This document shows positions 30,340 through 42,542 of a stretch of DNA of 64,000 nt, in pieces (the first letter of the stretch is position 1; every line of letters begins with the position of its first letter). The position numbers and the translations under genes are program-made. The stretch lies in contig OZ037917.1 in NCBI GenBank assembly GCA_964035575.1, positions 558,001 to 622,000 on the forward strand, given 5' to 3'. The DNA is from Rhynchopus sp. YZ270_cl-10. Taxonomy: Eukaryota > Euglenozoa > Diplonemea > Diplonemida > Diplonemidae. Under the pieces are notes generated by a model. That model did no database searches. It was not told the origin of the DNA and saw nothing but the letters and a program-made list of their open reading frames with translations.

Positions 30340-31902
30340 CTACCTGCGGCACGACTTCCACCACCTGTTGCCTACACACGTCAACCCAGATGCACAACAC
30401 GACTCTTTCCCCATGCATGCACGGTACTCACGCAGCCTGTACCTGCACTGCGGTGGCGGTGGTGGTGGCCGTGTCCTGGGTGCAGGTCCAGGTCCAGTGG
30501 GTGCACCACCCCCAAGCACACGGCACGACTTCCCGCGACGTGGCGAACATGAAGGCATGCACTTTGCGTAACGTGAGTTCACCTCGAAGCAAGTGGTGCC
30601 CGACTCGCAGCAGTCTGGCGAGGAGCGGCAGCTGCCCCACATCTGCACTGGCCAGCCTCTGCAACTCGACGGTGACGGAGCAGGGCGTGGTGGCCGTGTC
30701 CACACAGGTGGAGGTGGGCTCGATGTCCTGGGTGGGCTGCGTGTCCTTGGCGGGCTTGGTGTACGTCTCGGGGGGCTCGGGGGGCTGCGTGTCCTTGGTG
30801 GGCTTGGCGGGCTCGGTGGGCTTGGTGGGCTCGGGCCGCCTCCACCGCCCTCAACACGCACATTGACACGGCACTCAGAAGCAGGGCCGTCGGATGCGGT
30901 GAAGGTTGCAGCCAGGACAAATGTGCGTCCTGCATCGTTGCGTGTTGGTGTGTAGCGCAGGGCTGCGTAGCCTGTGTCGGTGATGGTTGTCCCGGAGCGT
31001 GTCACGAACTGTGTGTCGGGTGCGTTTGTGTTTGGGTACGTGACACGCATGGAACGCGATGCGGTGTAGAGTGCGTTGAAGTCGACACTGAAGGCTTCAC
31101 CCACAGGGATCACGAGTGTGGTGCTCTCGCTCTGTGAGGCAATGCAGCGGGGTGCAGTGAACCGTGTCGAGCATTTGTTGTACATGAACTCAATCCCAGC
31201 CACGTCGCCTGCACTCAGCCCGCTGCGCTGGCCAATTGGCTGTGGCGAGATGATTGTTGGCTGACGTCCGATTCTGAAGCCGTTCGGTCCATAGTGCATG
31301 ATCGACCCGTAGTCGTACTTGCCCAGGTCACGTCCACTCGCACGGTTCTTGTCAAAGTTGTGCTCCATCCCCCGTTGCACCTGCGAAAGATCAACCCTGA
31401 CGAACTCGTCTCTGTCCTTGCGCGACTGCTCGTGCGAAAGACCCAGAGAGTGGCCGATCTCGTGAATCGTCGCACCCACGCCACACCCATTCGCAATGCT
31501 GACACTGTTGACACCGGTACCACGTCTCCCCACAGGTGAACTGCACCCATTTCCATTTTGGAAACGGATGTACGGACGCGGACACGACGAGTCAGAGGAA
31601 CACTGGTTGAAACGGAAGCACGTCTTCGACTCCCAATCCCGCACTGCACTTGCCACACGTGAATCAGAGGACCTGAGTGGCGACGCAATGTAATAGTTCA
31701 CAGCCTCCCCCACAGGGAACAGCTGCGACGCACGTGACAGCGGTGTGGCCCCAAGCACGTTCCCAGCACGGTCAGTCTCAATGGGCACCTGGATGTCACC
31801 TTCGACAATGCTGAAGTCGTAATCCCAGTCGGGACGTCCACCATTCGCAGACACAGCAGCACACATGCTCAGGACTACCAAGGGTGATGTCTGCCACGAC
31901 AT
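30340..31902 (-). CDS. Astacin metalloprotease, C type, copy C4 (T176Q variant)
   Basis: It shares the T176Q tract with C2 but not C2's unique synonymous change in the Ig-like domain region (about 30922). C2 and C4 are separated by C3, which lacks the tract, so the variant has moved between non-adjacent units or was lost from C3 by conversion. Confidence 0.92.
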   Translation of the reverse strand: MSWQTSPLVVLSMCAAVSANGGRPDWDYDFSIVEGDIQVPIETDRAGNVLGATPLSRASQLFPVGEAVNYYIASPLRSSDSRVASAVRDWESKTCFRFNQCSSDSSCPRPYIRFQNGNGCSSPVGRRGTGVNSVSIANGCGVGATIHEIGHSLGLSHEQSRKDRDEFVRVDLSQVQRGMEHNFDKNRASGRDLGKYDYGSIMHYGPNGFRIGRQPTIISPQPIGQRSGLSAGDVAGIEFMYNKCSTRFTAPRCIASQSESTTLVIPVGEAFSVDFNALYTASRSMRVTYPNTNAPDTQFVTRSGTTITDTGYAALRYTPTRNDAGRTFVLAATFTASDGPASECRVNVRVEGGGGGPSPPSPPSPPSPPRTRSPPSPPRRTPSPPRTRSPPRTSSPPPPVWTRPPRPAPSPSSCRGWPVQMWGSCRSSPDCCESGTTCFEVNSRYAKCMPSCSPRRGKSCRVLGGGAPTGPGPAPRTRPPPPPPQCRYRLREYRACMGKESCCASGLTCVGNRWWKSCRR

Positions 31903-32652
31903 CCTGCGATGACTGTTCTATATGTGTATGTGGAATCTGGTGTGTGAAGATGTGTGGGCGCGACTTTTTTGGAGATGTGGATGCACACTAAAATTGAGAG
32001 CCAGAGGAGGAGGTGTGGGGTTCAATTTATAAGTACGAACGTCACAAGTAACAGTGTTACTTGAAATATTTGAAAGCAGCAAGAGAAAATGGCGGGAAAG
32101 TGATAGACAAAGCACAGGTGAGTGCAAAAGGGTAATAGAATACGGAGGAGACAGTGCAACATACGCGCATGCAGGCACTTCCGTTCTCCACACCAACAAC
32201 ATCACGAAACGCTGATAAAAAAACTACAAACCAACACTGTCAAGACAGAAGACCTGTCGTGGTCGGTAGAGAACAACGGTTCTTCACCCAACCACGGCGA
32301 TCTAGAGGTCATATCATGTGTTGTTGTGGCTACAACCGGCAGGGCCAGTGTTCTATAAAGCAAAGAAAGAGAAAGGGGCAAACAGGAAATAAAGAGAATC
32401 CTGTAATGAAGAAGAGAACAGGGTGCTGGGTTATATTCTATATCCGTGCAACAAGGGGTCCGTTAGGAAAATTAGTGGTGATAAAAGAGAAGTTGAATGT
32501 GCAAATAAAACAAGACTGGATACAGGATCCGCAAACAGTAAAGCGCGGACAGTTCCGTGGCAGGTTGAGCAATGAATTGGATCTTTGCCTCATAATTGAG
32601 GCAGCCACAGATCAGATCTGAAAATGACGCCGCAAATGAGACAGAGGCGGGT

Positions 32653-34347
32653 CTACTGCTTCTTGCACGACTTCCACCACCTGTTGCCCACACACGTCAA
32701 CCCAGATGCACAACACGACTCTTTCCCCATGCATGCACGCCATTCGCGCAGCCTGTACCTGCACTGCGGTGGCGGTGGTGGTGGCCGTGTCCTGGGTGCA
32801 GGTCCAGGTCCAGGTGCAGGTCCAGGTGCAGTGGGTGCACCACCCCCAAGCACACGGCACGGCTTCCCGCGACGTGAACATGAAGGCATGCACTTTGCGT
32901 AACGTGAGTTCACCTCGAAGCAGGTGGTGCCCGACTCGCAGCAGTCTGGCGAGGAGCGGCAGCTGCCCCACATCTGCACTGACCGTCTGCAAGTCGACGG
33001 TGACGGTGGTGCTGTGCGAGGTGCTGGTGTTCTCACAGGTGGGCTCGCTGTCCTGGGTGGGCTGCGAGTCCTTGGCGGGCTTGGTGTGCGCACAGGTGGG
33101 CTCGGGGGACTGCGTGTCCTTGGCGGGCTTGGTGTACGTCTCGGGGGGCTCGCCGTTCTCGGGGGGCTGCGTGTCCTTGGCGGGCTTGGGGGAGGTGTGC
33201 GCACAGGTGGGGTCGGGGGAGGCGGGCTCGAAGTTCTCGGAGGAGTGGGTGTCCTGGAGGGTGGTGGCGGGCTTGCAGTGCCCACCACATCGCCCTCAAC
33301 ACGCACACTGACACGGCACTCAGAGGCAGGGCCGTCGGATGCGGTGAAGGTTGCAGCCAGGACAAACGTGCGTCCTGCATCGTTGCGTGTTGGTGTGTAG
33401 CGCAGGGCTGCGGAGCCAGTGTAGGTGATGGTTGTCCCGGAGCGTGTCACGAACTGTGTGTCGGGTGCGTTTGTGTTTGGGTACGTGACACGCATGGAAC
33501 GCGATGCGGTGTAGAGTGCGTTGAAGTCGACACTGAAGTCCTCACCCACAGGGATCACGATTGTGGTGCTCTCGCTCTGTGAGGCAATGCAGCGGGGTGC
33601 AGTGAACCGTGTCGAGCATTTGTTGTACATGAACTCAATCCCAGCCACGTCGCCTGCACTCAGCGCGTTGCGCTGGCCAATTGGCTGTGGCGAGATGATT
33701 GTTGGCTGACGTCCGATTCTGAAGAAGTTGGATCCATAGTGCATGATCGACCCGTAGTCGTACTTGCCCAGGTCACGTCCACTCGCGCTGTTCTTTCTGA
33801 AGTTGTTCTGCAAGCCTTCCTGCACCTGCGAGAGGTCGACAGTAACGTAGTTATCCCTGTCTTTGCGCGACTGCTCGTGCGAAAGACCCAGAGAGTGGCC
33901 GATCTCGTGAATCGTCGATCCTGCTGAGCACCCACTGGCAAGGTTGACACTGTTGACACCTGCGGAGCGAGCACCGATGGGCGAACTGCACCCATTTCCA
34001 TTTTGGAAACGGATGTACGGACGCGGGCACGACGATTCAGAGGAACAGCGGTTGAAACGGAAGCACGTCTTCGACTCCCAATCCCGCACCGCGCTTGGAA
34101 TACGTGAATCAGAAGAGCTGAGTGACGATGCAATAAAGTAGTTCACAGGCTCCCCCACAGGGAACAGCGACGACTCACGTGACAGCGGTGTGGCCCCAAG
34201 CACATCCCCAGCACGGTCAGTCCCAACGGGCACCTGGATGTCACCTTCGACAAGGCTGAAGTCGTAATCCCAGTCGGGACGTCCACCATTCGCAGACACA
34301 GCAGCACACATGCTCAGGACTACCAAGGGTGATGTCTGCCACGACAT
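32653..34347 (-). CDS. Astacin metalloprotease, A type, copy A5
   Basis: The 564-aa protein is identical to A4 (Glu 351), as are its flanking spacers. Confidence 0.92.
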   Translation of the reverse strand: MSWQTSPLVVLSMCAAVSANGGRPDWDYDFSLVEGDIQVPVGTDRAGDVLGATPLSRESSLFPVGEPVNYFIASSLSSSDSRIPSAVRDWESKTCFRFNRCSSESSCPRPYIRFQNGNGCSSPIGARSAGVNSVNLASGCSAGSTIHEIGHSLGLSHEQSRKDRDNYVTVDLSQVQEGLQNNFRKNSASGRDLGKYDYGSIMHYGSNFFRIGRQPTIISPQPIGQRNALSAGDVAGIEFMYNKCSTRFTAPRCIASQSESTTIVIPVGEDFSVDFNALYTASRSMRVTYPNTNAPDTQFVTRSGTTITYTGSAALRYTPTRNDAGRTFVLAATFTASDGPASECRVSVRVEGDVVGTASPPPPSRTPTPPRTSSPPPPTPPVRTPPPSPPRTRSPPRTASPPRRTPSPPRTRSPPSPPVRTPSPPRTRSPPRTASPPVRTPAPRTAPPSPSTCRRSVQMWGSCRSSPDCCESGTTCFEVNSRYAKCMPSCSRRGKPCRVLGGGAPTAPGPAPGPGPAPRTRPPPPPPQCRYRLREWRACMGKESCCASGLTCVGNRWWKSCKKQ

Positions 34348-35700
34348 CCTGCGATGACTGTTCTTGTGTATGTGTATGTGGAATCTGGTGTGTGAAAATG
34401 TGTGGGTGCGAATTTGTTGGAACACTAAAATAAACTCTGAAAAAACAGGGGCTTGGAGGGTGGCAGGGTTATGGGTGATGATGTAAACGTGGAAGGGGCG
34501 GTGCACCCGGAAAAGCAGGGGATAAAGCGAGGAGCAAAACGGCACAATTTTTGTGTGGATACCAGTTTCCACACAACACCTTCTCCCTACCGAGATGAGC
34601 AATGCAGGAAGGGAATCATGAAGGTGGTGCATATAACGAAACTCACTTCAAACAAGAAACGGTTACCAGATGAACTAAAGCCTCTCGTGCTGAGTCATCT
34701 GATCGAAAAATATAGACAAGCAACGCTGTGGGCGTGCAAGAATAATACAAAATAAGAGGTGAATGATAAACATGTCATCGTGCATTCCTATCGTTCAAAA
34801 ATGCGAAGCTCAAAGTGCAACATACGCGATGCGGACACTTTGGTTCTCTGCAACAACAACAACAACAAAAACAACATCCACCTGATTTCACCCCCTAAAA
34901 AAAACCCGGCCTTTGGACATATCCGGCCATTTCCGGCCCTTTTCGGACCTATCCGCGCCTGATCGAAAAATATAGACAAGCACCACAGTGGGCGCGCAAG
35001 AATAATATAAAGTAATAGGTGAATGATAAATATGCCATCGTGCATTACGATCGTTCAAAAATGCGAAGCTCAAAGTGCAACATACGCGATATGAGGTCAC
35101 TTTGGTTCTCCACAACAACAACAACAACAATAACAACAACAACATTAAGAAACGCTGATAAAAAACCCCACATCAACACTGAATAGACGAAAAGACGCAG
35201 GTAGTCAGTCGAGAACAATAATTCATCACCCAACCACAGCGATCCAGAGGTCATATCATGTGTTGTTGTGGCTACCACTGGCAGGGCCAGCGTCATATAA
35301 AGCAAACAAAGAGAAAGGGGAAAACAGGAAATAAAGATAATTAGGTAATATTGAGGAATTGGCGAAGTTATGAAAGAGAAGATGGTGTTGACTGATCCGG
35401 CTTTGCACAGCCTTGCAACCGATTATATATTCGGCAAATTGATGCATGATGCAGCACAGAAAAGCAGTGGTGTTAAAATCAGAGGACAATCATAAAACAC
35501 AAGACTCGCCAGAAACTCGCAAAACAGCAAAGTGTGATGGCATCGTTGTGCAAATAAATTGAGTTGGATGCGGTTGATGAATTGTAAGAACACTCCAAAG
35601 ACGACGTTGGCTCGTTCTCTATTTTTTTCAGGTGTTCGAGTATCTTTTTTCACAAAAAAAATCTCAAACACAACATAAGAACACACTGCAGGACAGCGTC

Positions 35701-37440
35701 CTACCTGCGGCACGACTTCCACCATCTGTTGCCCACACAGCTCAGTCCCCATGAACAACACGACTCACGCCCCATGCACGAACTGTACTCACGAAGCCTG
35801 TACCTGCACTGTGGTGGCGGTGGTGGTGGCCGTGTCCTGGGTGCAGGTGCAGGTCCAGTGGGTGCACCACCCCCAAGCACACGGCACGACTTCCCGCGAC
35901 GTTGCGAACACGAAGGCATGCACTCTGCGTAACGTGAAGTCACCTCGAAGCAGGTGGTGCCCGACTCGCAGCAGTCTGGCGAGAAGAGGCAGCTGCCCCA
36001 CTTTTGCACTGGCCATCTGCAACTCGACGGTGATGGTGGTGCTGTGCGAGGTGCTGGTGTTCTCACAGGTGGGCTCGCTGTCCTGGGTGCAGGTCCAGGT
36101 GCAGTGGGTGCACCACCCCCAAGCACACGGCACGACTTCCCGCGACGTGGCGAACACGAAGGCATGCACTCTGCGTAACGTGAAGTCACCTCGAAGCAAG
36201 TGGTACCCGACACGCAGCAGTCTGGTGAGAAGCGGCAGCTGCCCCACTTTTGCACTGGCCATCTGCAACTCGACGGTGACGGAGCAGGGCGTGGTGGTCG
36301 TGTCCACACTGGCGGAGGTGGGCTCGATGTCCTGGGTGGGCTGCGTGTCCTTGGCGGGCTCGGTGGGCTCGGGCCGCCTCCACCGCCCTCAACACGCACA
36401 TTGACACGGCACTCAGAAGCAGGGCCGTCGGATGCGGTGAAGGTTGCAGCCAGGACAAACGTGCGTCCTGCATCGTTGCGTGTTGGTGTGTAGCGCAGGG
36501 CTGCGTAGCCTGTGTCGGTGATGGTTGTCCCGGAGCGTGTCACGAACTGTGTGTCGGGTGCGTTTGTGTTTGGGTACGTGACACGCATGGAACGCGATGC
36601 GGTGTAGAGTGCGTTGAAGTCGACACTGAAGTCCTCACCCACAGGGATCACGAGTGTGGTGCTCTCGCTCTGTGAGGCAATGCAGCGGGGTGCAGTGAAC
36701 CGTGTCGAGCATTTGTTGTACATGAACTCAATCCCAGCCACGTCGCCTGCACTCAGCCCGCTGCGCTGGCCAATTGGCTGTGGCGAGATGATTGTTGGCT
36801 GACGTCCGATTCTGAAGCCGTTCGGTCCATAGTGCATGATCGACCCGTAGTCGTACTTGCCCAGGTCACGTCCACTCGCACGGTTCTTATCGAAGTTGTG
36901 CTCCATCCCACGTGTCACCTGCGAAAGATCAACCCTGACGAACTCGTCTCTGTCCTTGCGCGACTGCTCGTGCGAAAGACCCAGAGAGTGGCCGATCTCG
37001 TGAATCGTCGCACCCACGCCACACCCATTCGCAATGCTGACACTGTTGACACCGGTACCACGTCTCCCCACAGGTGAACTGCACCCATTTCCATTTTGGA
37101 AACGGATGTACGGACGCGGACACGACGAGTCAGAGGAACACTGGTTGAAACGGAAGCACGTCTTCGACTCCCAATCCCGCACTGCACTTGCCACACGTGA
37201 ATCAGAGGACCTGAGTGGCGACGCAATGTAATAGTTCACAGCCTCCCCCACAGGGAACAGCTGCGACGCACGTGACAGCGGTGTGGCCCCAAGCACGTTC
37301 CCAGCACGGTCAGTCTCAATGGGCACCTGGATGTCACCTTCGACAATGCTGAAGTCGTAATCCCAGTCGGGACGTCCACCATTCGCAGACACAGCAGCAC
37401 ACATGCTCAGAACTACCAAGGGTGATGTCTGCCACGACAT
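35701..37440 (-). CDS. Astacin metalloprotease, B type, copy B5
   Basis: The 579-aa protein is identical to B1, with no copy-specific change seen. Confidence 0.92.
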   Translation of the reverse strand: MSWQTSPLVVLSMCAAVSANGGRPDWDYDFSIVEGDIQVPIETDRAGNVLGATPLSRASQLFPVGEAVNYYIASPLRSSDSRVASAVRDWESKTCFRFNQCSSDSSCPRPYIRFQNGNGCSSPVGRRGTGVNSVSIANGCGVGATIHEIGHSLGLSHEQSRKDRDEFVRVDLSQVTRGMEHNFDKNRASGRDLGKYDYGSIMHYGPNGFRIGRQPTIISPQPIGQRSGLSAGDVAGIEFMYNKCSTRFTAPRCIASQSESTTLVIPVGEDFSVDFNALYTASRSMRVTYPNTNAPDTQFVTRSGTTITDTGYAALRYTPTRNDAGRTFVLAATFTASDGPASECRVNVRVEGGGGGPSPPSPPRTRSPPRTSSPPPPVWTRPPRPAPSPSSCRWPVQKWGSCRFSPDCCVSGTTCFEVTSRYAECMPSCSPRRGKSCRVLGGGAPTAPGPAPRTASPPVRTPAPRTAPPSPSSCRWPVQKWGSCLFSPDCCESGTTCFEVTSRYAECMPSCSQRRGKSCRVLGGGAPTGPAPAPRTRPPPPPPQCRYRLREYSSCMGRESCCSWGLSCVGNRWWKSCRR

Positions 37441-38534
37441 CCTGCGATGACTGTTCTTGTGTATGTGTATGTGGAATCTGGTGTGTGAAAATGTGTGGGT
37501 GCGAATTTGTTGGAACACTAAAATAAACTCTGAAAAAACAGGGGCTTGGAGGGTGGCAGGGTTATGGGTGATGATGTAAACGTGGAAGGGGCGGTGCACC
37601 CGGAAAAGCAGGGGATAAAGCGAGGAGCAAAACGGCACAATTTTTGTGTGGATAACAGTTTCCACACAACACCTTCTCCCCACCGAGATGAGCAATGCAG
37701 GAAGGGAATCATGAAGGTGGTGCATATAACGAAACTCACTTCAAACAAGAAACGGTTACCAGATGAACTAAAGCCTCTCGTGCTGAGGTCATCTGATCGA
37801 ACAATATAGACAAGCAACGCTGTGGGCGTGCAAGAATAATACGAAATAAGAGGTGAATGATAAACATGCCATCGTGCATTCCTATCGTTCAAAAATGCGA
37901 AGCTCAAAGTGCAACATACGCGATGCGGACACTTTGGTTCTCCGCAACAACAACAACAACAACAACATTAAGAAACGCTGATAAAAAACCCCACATCAAC
38001 ACTGAATAGACGAAAAGACGAAAAGACGCAGGTGGTCAGTCGAGAACAATAATTCATCACCCAACCACAGCGATCCAGAGGTCATATCATGTGTTGTTGT
38101 GGCTACAACCGGCAGGGCCAGTGTTCTATAAAGCAAAGAAAGAGAAAGGGGCAACGGGACATGAAGAGAATTAGGTAATATTGAGGAATTGGCGAAGTTA
38201 TGAAAGAGAAGATGGTGTTGACTGATCCGGCTTTGCACAGCCCTGCAACCGATTATATATTCGGCAAATTGATGCATGATGCAGCACAGAAAAGCAGTGG
38301 TGTTAAAATCAGAGGACACTCATAAAACACAAGACTCGCCAGAAACTCGCAAAACAGTAAAGTGCGATGGCATCGTTGTGCAAATAAAATGAGTTGGATG
38401 CGGTTGATGAATTGTAAGAACACCCCAAAGACGACGTTGGCTCGTTCTCTATTTTTTTCAGGTGTTCGAGTATCTTTTTTCACAAAAGAAAAAAACCTCA
38501 AACACAACATAAGAACACGCTGCAGGACAGCGTC

Positions 38535-40097
38535 CTACCTGCGGCACGACTTCCACCACCTGTTGCCTACACACGTCAACCCAGATGCACAACACGACTC
38601 TTTCCCCATGCATGCACGGTACTCACGCAGCCTGTACCTGCACTGCGGTGGCGGTGGTGGTGGCCGTGTCCTGGGTGCAGGTCCAGGTCCAGTGGGTGCA
38701 CCACCCCCAAGCACACGGCACGACTTCCCGCGACGTGGCGAACATGAAGGCATGCACTTTGCGTAACGTGAGTTCACCTCGAAGCAAGTGGTGCCCGACT
38801 CGCAGCAGTCTGGCGAGGAGCGGCAGCTGCCCCACATCTGCACTGGCCAGCCTCTGCAACTCGACGGTGACGGAGCAGGGCGTGGTGGCCGTGTCCACAC
38901 AGGTGGAGGTGGGCTCGATGTCCTGGGTGGGCTGCGTGTCCTTGGCGGGCTTGGTGTACGTCTCGGGGGGCTCGGGGGGCTGCGTGTCCTTGGTGGGCTT
39001 GGCGGGCTCGGTGGGCTTGGTGGGCTCGGGCCGCCTCCACCGCCCTCAACACGCACATTGACACGGCACTCAGAAGCAGGGCCGTCGGATGCGGTGAAGG
39101 TTGCAGCCAGGACAAATGTGCGTCCTGCATCGTTGCGTGTTGGTGTGTAGCGCAGGGCTGCGTAGCCTGTGTCGGTGATGGTTGTCCCGGAGCGTGTCAC
39201 GAACTGTGTGTCGGGTGCGTTTGTGTTTGGGTACGTGACACGCATGGAACGCGATGCGGTGTAGAGTGCGTTGAAGTCGACACTGAAGGCTTCACCCACA
39301 GGGATCACGAGTGTGGTGCTCTCGCTCTGTGAGGCAATGCAGCGGGGTGCAGTGAACCGTGTCGAGCATTTGTTGTACATGAACTCAATCCCAGCCACGT
39401 CGCCTGCACTCAGCCCGCTGCGCTGGCCAATTGGCTGTGGCGAGATGATTGTTGGCTGACGTCCGATTCTGAAGCCGTTCGGTCCATAGTGCATGATCGA
39501 CCCGTAGTCGTACTTGCCCAGGTCACGTCCACTCGCACGGTTCTTGTCAAAGTTGTGCTCCATCCCACGTGTCACCTGCGAAAGATCAACCCTGACGAAC
39601 TCGTCTCTGTCCTTGCGCGACTGCTCGTGCGAAAGACCCAGAGAGTGGCCGATCTCGTGAATCGTCGCACCCACGCCACACCCATTCGCAATGCTGACAC
39701 TGTTGACACCGGTACCACGTCTCCCCACAGGTGAACTGCACCCATTTCCATTTTGGAAACGGATGTACGGACGCGGACACGACGAGTCAGAGGAACACTG
39801 GTTGAAACGGAAGCACGTCTTCGACTCCCAATCCCGCACTGCACTTGCCACACGTGAATCAGAGGACCTGAGTGGCGACGCAATGTAATAGTTCACAGCC
39901 TCCCCCACAGGGAACAGCTGCGACGCACGTGACAGCGGTGTGGCCCCAAGCACGTTCCCAGCACGGTCAGTCTCAATGGGCACCTGGATGTCACCTTCGA
40001 CAATGCTGAAGTCGTAATCCCAGTCGGGACGTCCACCATTCGCAGACACAGCAGCACACATGCTCAGGACTACCAAGGGTGATGTCTGCCACGACAT
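38535..40097 (-). CDS. Astacin metalloprotease, C type, copy C5
   Basis: The 520-aa protein is identical to C1 and C3, and its DNA matches C3 at the sites that vary among C copies. Confidence 0.92.
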   Translation of the reverse strand: MSWQTSPLVVLSMCAAVSANGGRPDWDYDFSIVEGDIQVPIETDRAGNVLGATPLSRASQLFPVGEAVNYYIASPLRSSDSRVASAVRDWESKTCFRFNQCSSDSSCPRPYIRFQNGNGCSSPVGRRGTGVNSVSIANGCGVGATIHEIGHSLGLSHEQSRKDRDEFVRVDLSQVTRGMEHNFDKNRASGRDLGKYDYGSIMHYGPNGFRIGRQPTIISPQPIGQRSGLSAGDVAGIEFMYNKCSTRFTAPRCIASQSESTTLVIPVGEAFSVDFNALYTASRSMRVTYPNTNAPDTQFVTRSGTTITDTGYAALRYTPTRNDAGRTFVLAATFTASDGPASECRVNVRVEGGGGGPSPPSPPSPPSPPRTRSPPSPPRRTPSPPRTRSPPRTSSPPPPVWTRPPRPAPSPSSCRGWPVQMWGSCRSSPDCCESGTTCFEVNSRYAKCMPSCSPRRGKSCRVLGGGAPTGPGPAPRTRPPPPPPQCRYRLREYRACMGKESCCASGLTCVGNRWWKSCRR

Positions 40098-40847
40098 CCT
40101 GCGATGACTGTTCTATATGTGTATGTGGAATCTGGTGTGTGAAGATGTGTGGGCGCGACTTTTTTGGAGATGTGGATGCACACTAAAATTGAGAGCCAGA
40201 GGAGGAGGTGTGGGGTTCAATTTATAAGTACGAACGTCACAAGTAACAGTGTTACTTGAAATATTTGAAAGCAGCAAGAGAAAATGGCGGGAAAGTGATA
40301 GACAAAGCACAGGTGAGTGCAAAAGGGTAATAGAATACGGAGGAGACAGTGCAACATACGCGCATGCAGGCACTTCCGTTCTCCACACCAACAACATCAC
40401 GAAACGCTGATAAAAAAACTACAAACCAACACTGTCAAGACAGAAGACCTGTCGTGGTCGGTAGAGAACAACGGTTCTTCACCCAACCACGGCGATCTAG
40501 AGGTCATATCATGTGTTGTTGTGGCTACAACCGGCAGGGCCAGTGTTCTATAAAGCAAAGAAAGAGAAAGGGGCAAACAGGAAATAAAGAGAATCCTGTA
40601 ATGAAGAAGAGAACAGGGTGCTGGGTTATATTCTATATCCGTGCAACAAGGGGTCCGTTAGGAAAATTAGTGGTGATAAAAGAGAAGTTGAATGTGCAAA
40701 TAAAACAAGACTGGATACAGGATCCGCAAACAGTAAAGCGCGGACAGTTCCGTGGCAGGTTGAGCAATGAATTGGATCTTTGCCTCATAATTGAGGCAGC
40801 CACAGATCAGATCTGAAAATGACGCCGCAAATGAGACAGAGGCGGGT

Positions 40848-42542
40848 CTACTGCTTCTTGCACGACTTCCACCACCTGTTGCCCACACACGTCAACCCAG
40901 ATGCACAACACGACTCTTTCCCCATGCATGCACGCCATTCGCGCAGCCTGTACCTGCACTGCGGTGGCGGTGGTGGTGGCCGTGTCCTGGGTGCAGGTCC
41001 AGGTCCAGGTGCAGGTCCAGGTGCAGTGGGTGCACCACCCCCAAGCACACGGCACGGCTTCCCGCGACGTGAACATGAAGGCATGCACTTTGCGTAACGT
41101 GAGTTCACCTCGAAGCAGGTGGTGCCCGACTCGCAGCAGTCTGGCGAGGAGCGGCAGCTGCCCCACATCTGCACTGACCGTCTGCAAGTCGACGGTGACG
41201 GTGGTGCTGTGCGAGGTGCTGGTGTTCTCACAGGTGGGCTCGCTGTCCTGGGTGGGCTGCGAGTCCTTGGCGGGCTTGGTGTGCGCACAGGTGGGCTCGG
41301 GGGACTGCGTGTCCTTGGCGGGCTTGGTGTACGTCTCGGGGGGCTCGCCGTTCTCGGGGGGCTGCGTGTCCTTGGCGGGCTTGGGGGAGGTGTGCGCACA
41401 GGTGGGGTCGGGGGAGGCGGGCTCGAAGTTCTCGGAGGAGTGGGTGTCCTGGAGGGTGGTGGCGGGCTTGCAGTGCCCACCACATCGCCCTCAACACGCA
41501 CACTGACACGGCACTCAGAGGCAGGGCCGTCGGATGCGGTGAAGGTTGCAGCCAGGACAAACGTGCGTCCTGCATCGTTGCGTGTTGGTGTGTAGCGCAG
41601 GGCTGCGGAGCCAGTGTAGGTGATGGTTGTCCCGGAGCGTGTCACGAACTGTGTGTCGGGTGCGTTTGTGTTTGGGTACGTGACACGCATGGAACGCGAT
41701 GCGGTGTAGAGTGCGTTGAAGTCGACACTGAAGTCCTCACCCACAGGGATCACGATTGTGGTGCTCTCGCTCTGTGAGGCAATGCAGCGGGGTGCAGTGA
41801 ACCGTGTCGAGCATTTGTTGTACATGAACTCAATCCCAGCCACGTCGCCTGCACTCAGCGCGTTGCGCTGGCCAATTGGCTGTGGCGAGATGATTGTTGG
41901 CTGACGTCCGATTCTGAAGAAGTTGGATCCATAGTGCATGATCGACCCGTAGTCGTACTTGCCCAGGTCACGTCCACTCGCGCTGTTCTTTCTGAAGTTG
42001 TTCTGCAAGCCTTCCTGCACCTGCGAGAGGTCGACAGTAACGTAGTTATCCCTGTCTTTGCGCGACTGCTCGTGCGAAAGACCCAGAGAGTGGCCGATCT
42101 CGTGAATCGTCGATCCTGCTGAGCACCCACTGGCAAGGTTGACACTGTTGACACCTGCGGAGCGAGCACCGATGGGCGAACTGCACCCATTTCCATTTTG
42201 GAAACGGATGTACGGACGCGGGCACGACGATTCAGAGGAACAGCGGTTGAAACGGAAGCACGTCTTCGACTCCCAATCCCGCACCGCGCTTGGAATACGT
42301 GAATCAGAAGAGCTGAGTGACGATGCAATAAAGTAGTTCACAGGCTCCCCCACAGGGAACAGCGACGACTCACGTGACAGCGGTGTGGCCCCAAGCACAT
42401 CCCCAGCACGGTCAGTCCCAACGGGCACCTGGATGTCACCTTCGACAAGGCTGAAGTCGTAATCCCAGTCGGGACGTCCACCATTCGCAGACACAGCAGC
42501 ACACATGCTCAGGACTACCAAGGGTGATGTCTGCCACGACAT
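40848..42542 (-). CDS. Astacin metalloprotease, A type, copy A6
   Basis: The 564-aa protein is identical to A4 and A5 (Glu 351). Confidence 0.92.
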   Translation of the reverse strand: MSWQTSPLVVLSMCAAVSANGGRPDWDYDFSLVEGDIQVPVGTDRAGDVLGATPLSRESSLFPVGEPVNYFIASSLSSSDSRIPSAVRDWESKTCFRFNRCSSESSCPRPYIRFQNGNGCSSPIGARSAGVNSVNLASGCSAGSTIHEIGHSLGLSHEQSRKDRDNYVTVDLSQVQEGLQNNFRKNSASGRDLGKYDYGSIMHYGSNFFRIGRQPTIISPQPIGQRNALSAGDVAGIEFMYNKCSTRFTAPRCIASQSESTTIVIPVGEDFSVDFNALYTASRSMRVTYPNTNAPDTQFVTRSGTTITYTGSAALRYTPTRNDAGRTFVLAATFTASDGPASECRVSVRVEGDVVGTASPPPPSRTPTPPRTSSPPPPTPPVRTPPPSPPRTRSPPRTASPPRRTPSPPRTRSPPSPPVRTPSPPRTRSPPRTASPPVRTPAPRTAPPSPSTCRRSVQMWGSCRSSPDCCESGTTCFEVNSRYAKCMPSCSRRGKPCRVLGGGAPTAPGPAPGPGPAPRTRPPPPPPQCRYRLREWRACMGKESCCASGLTCVGNRWWKSCKKQ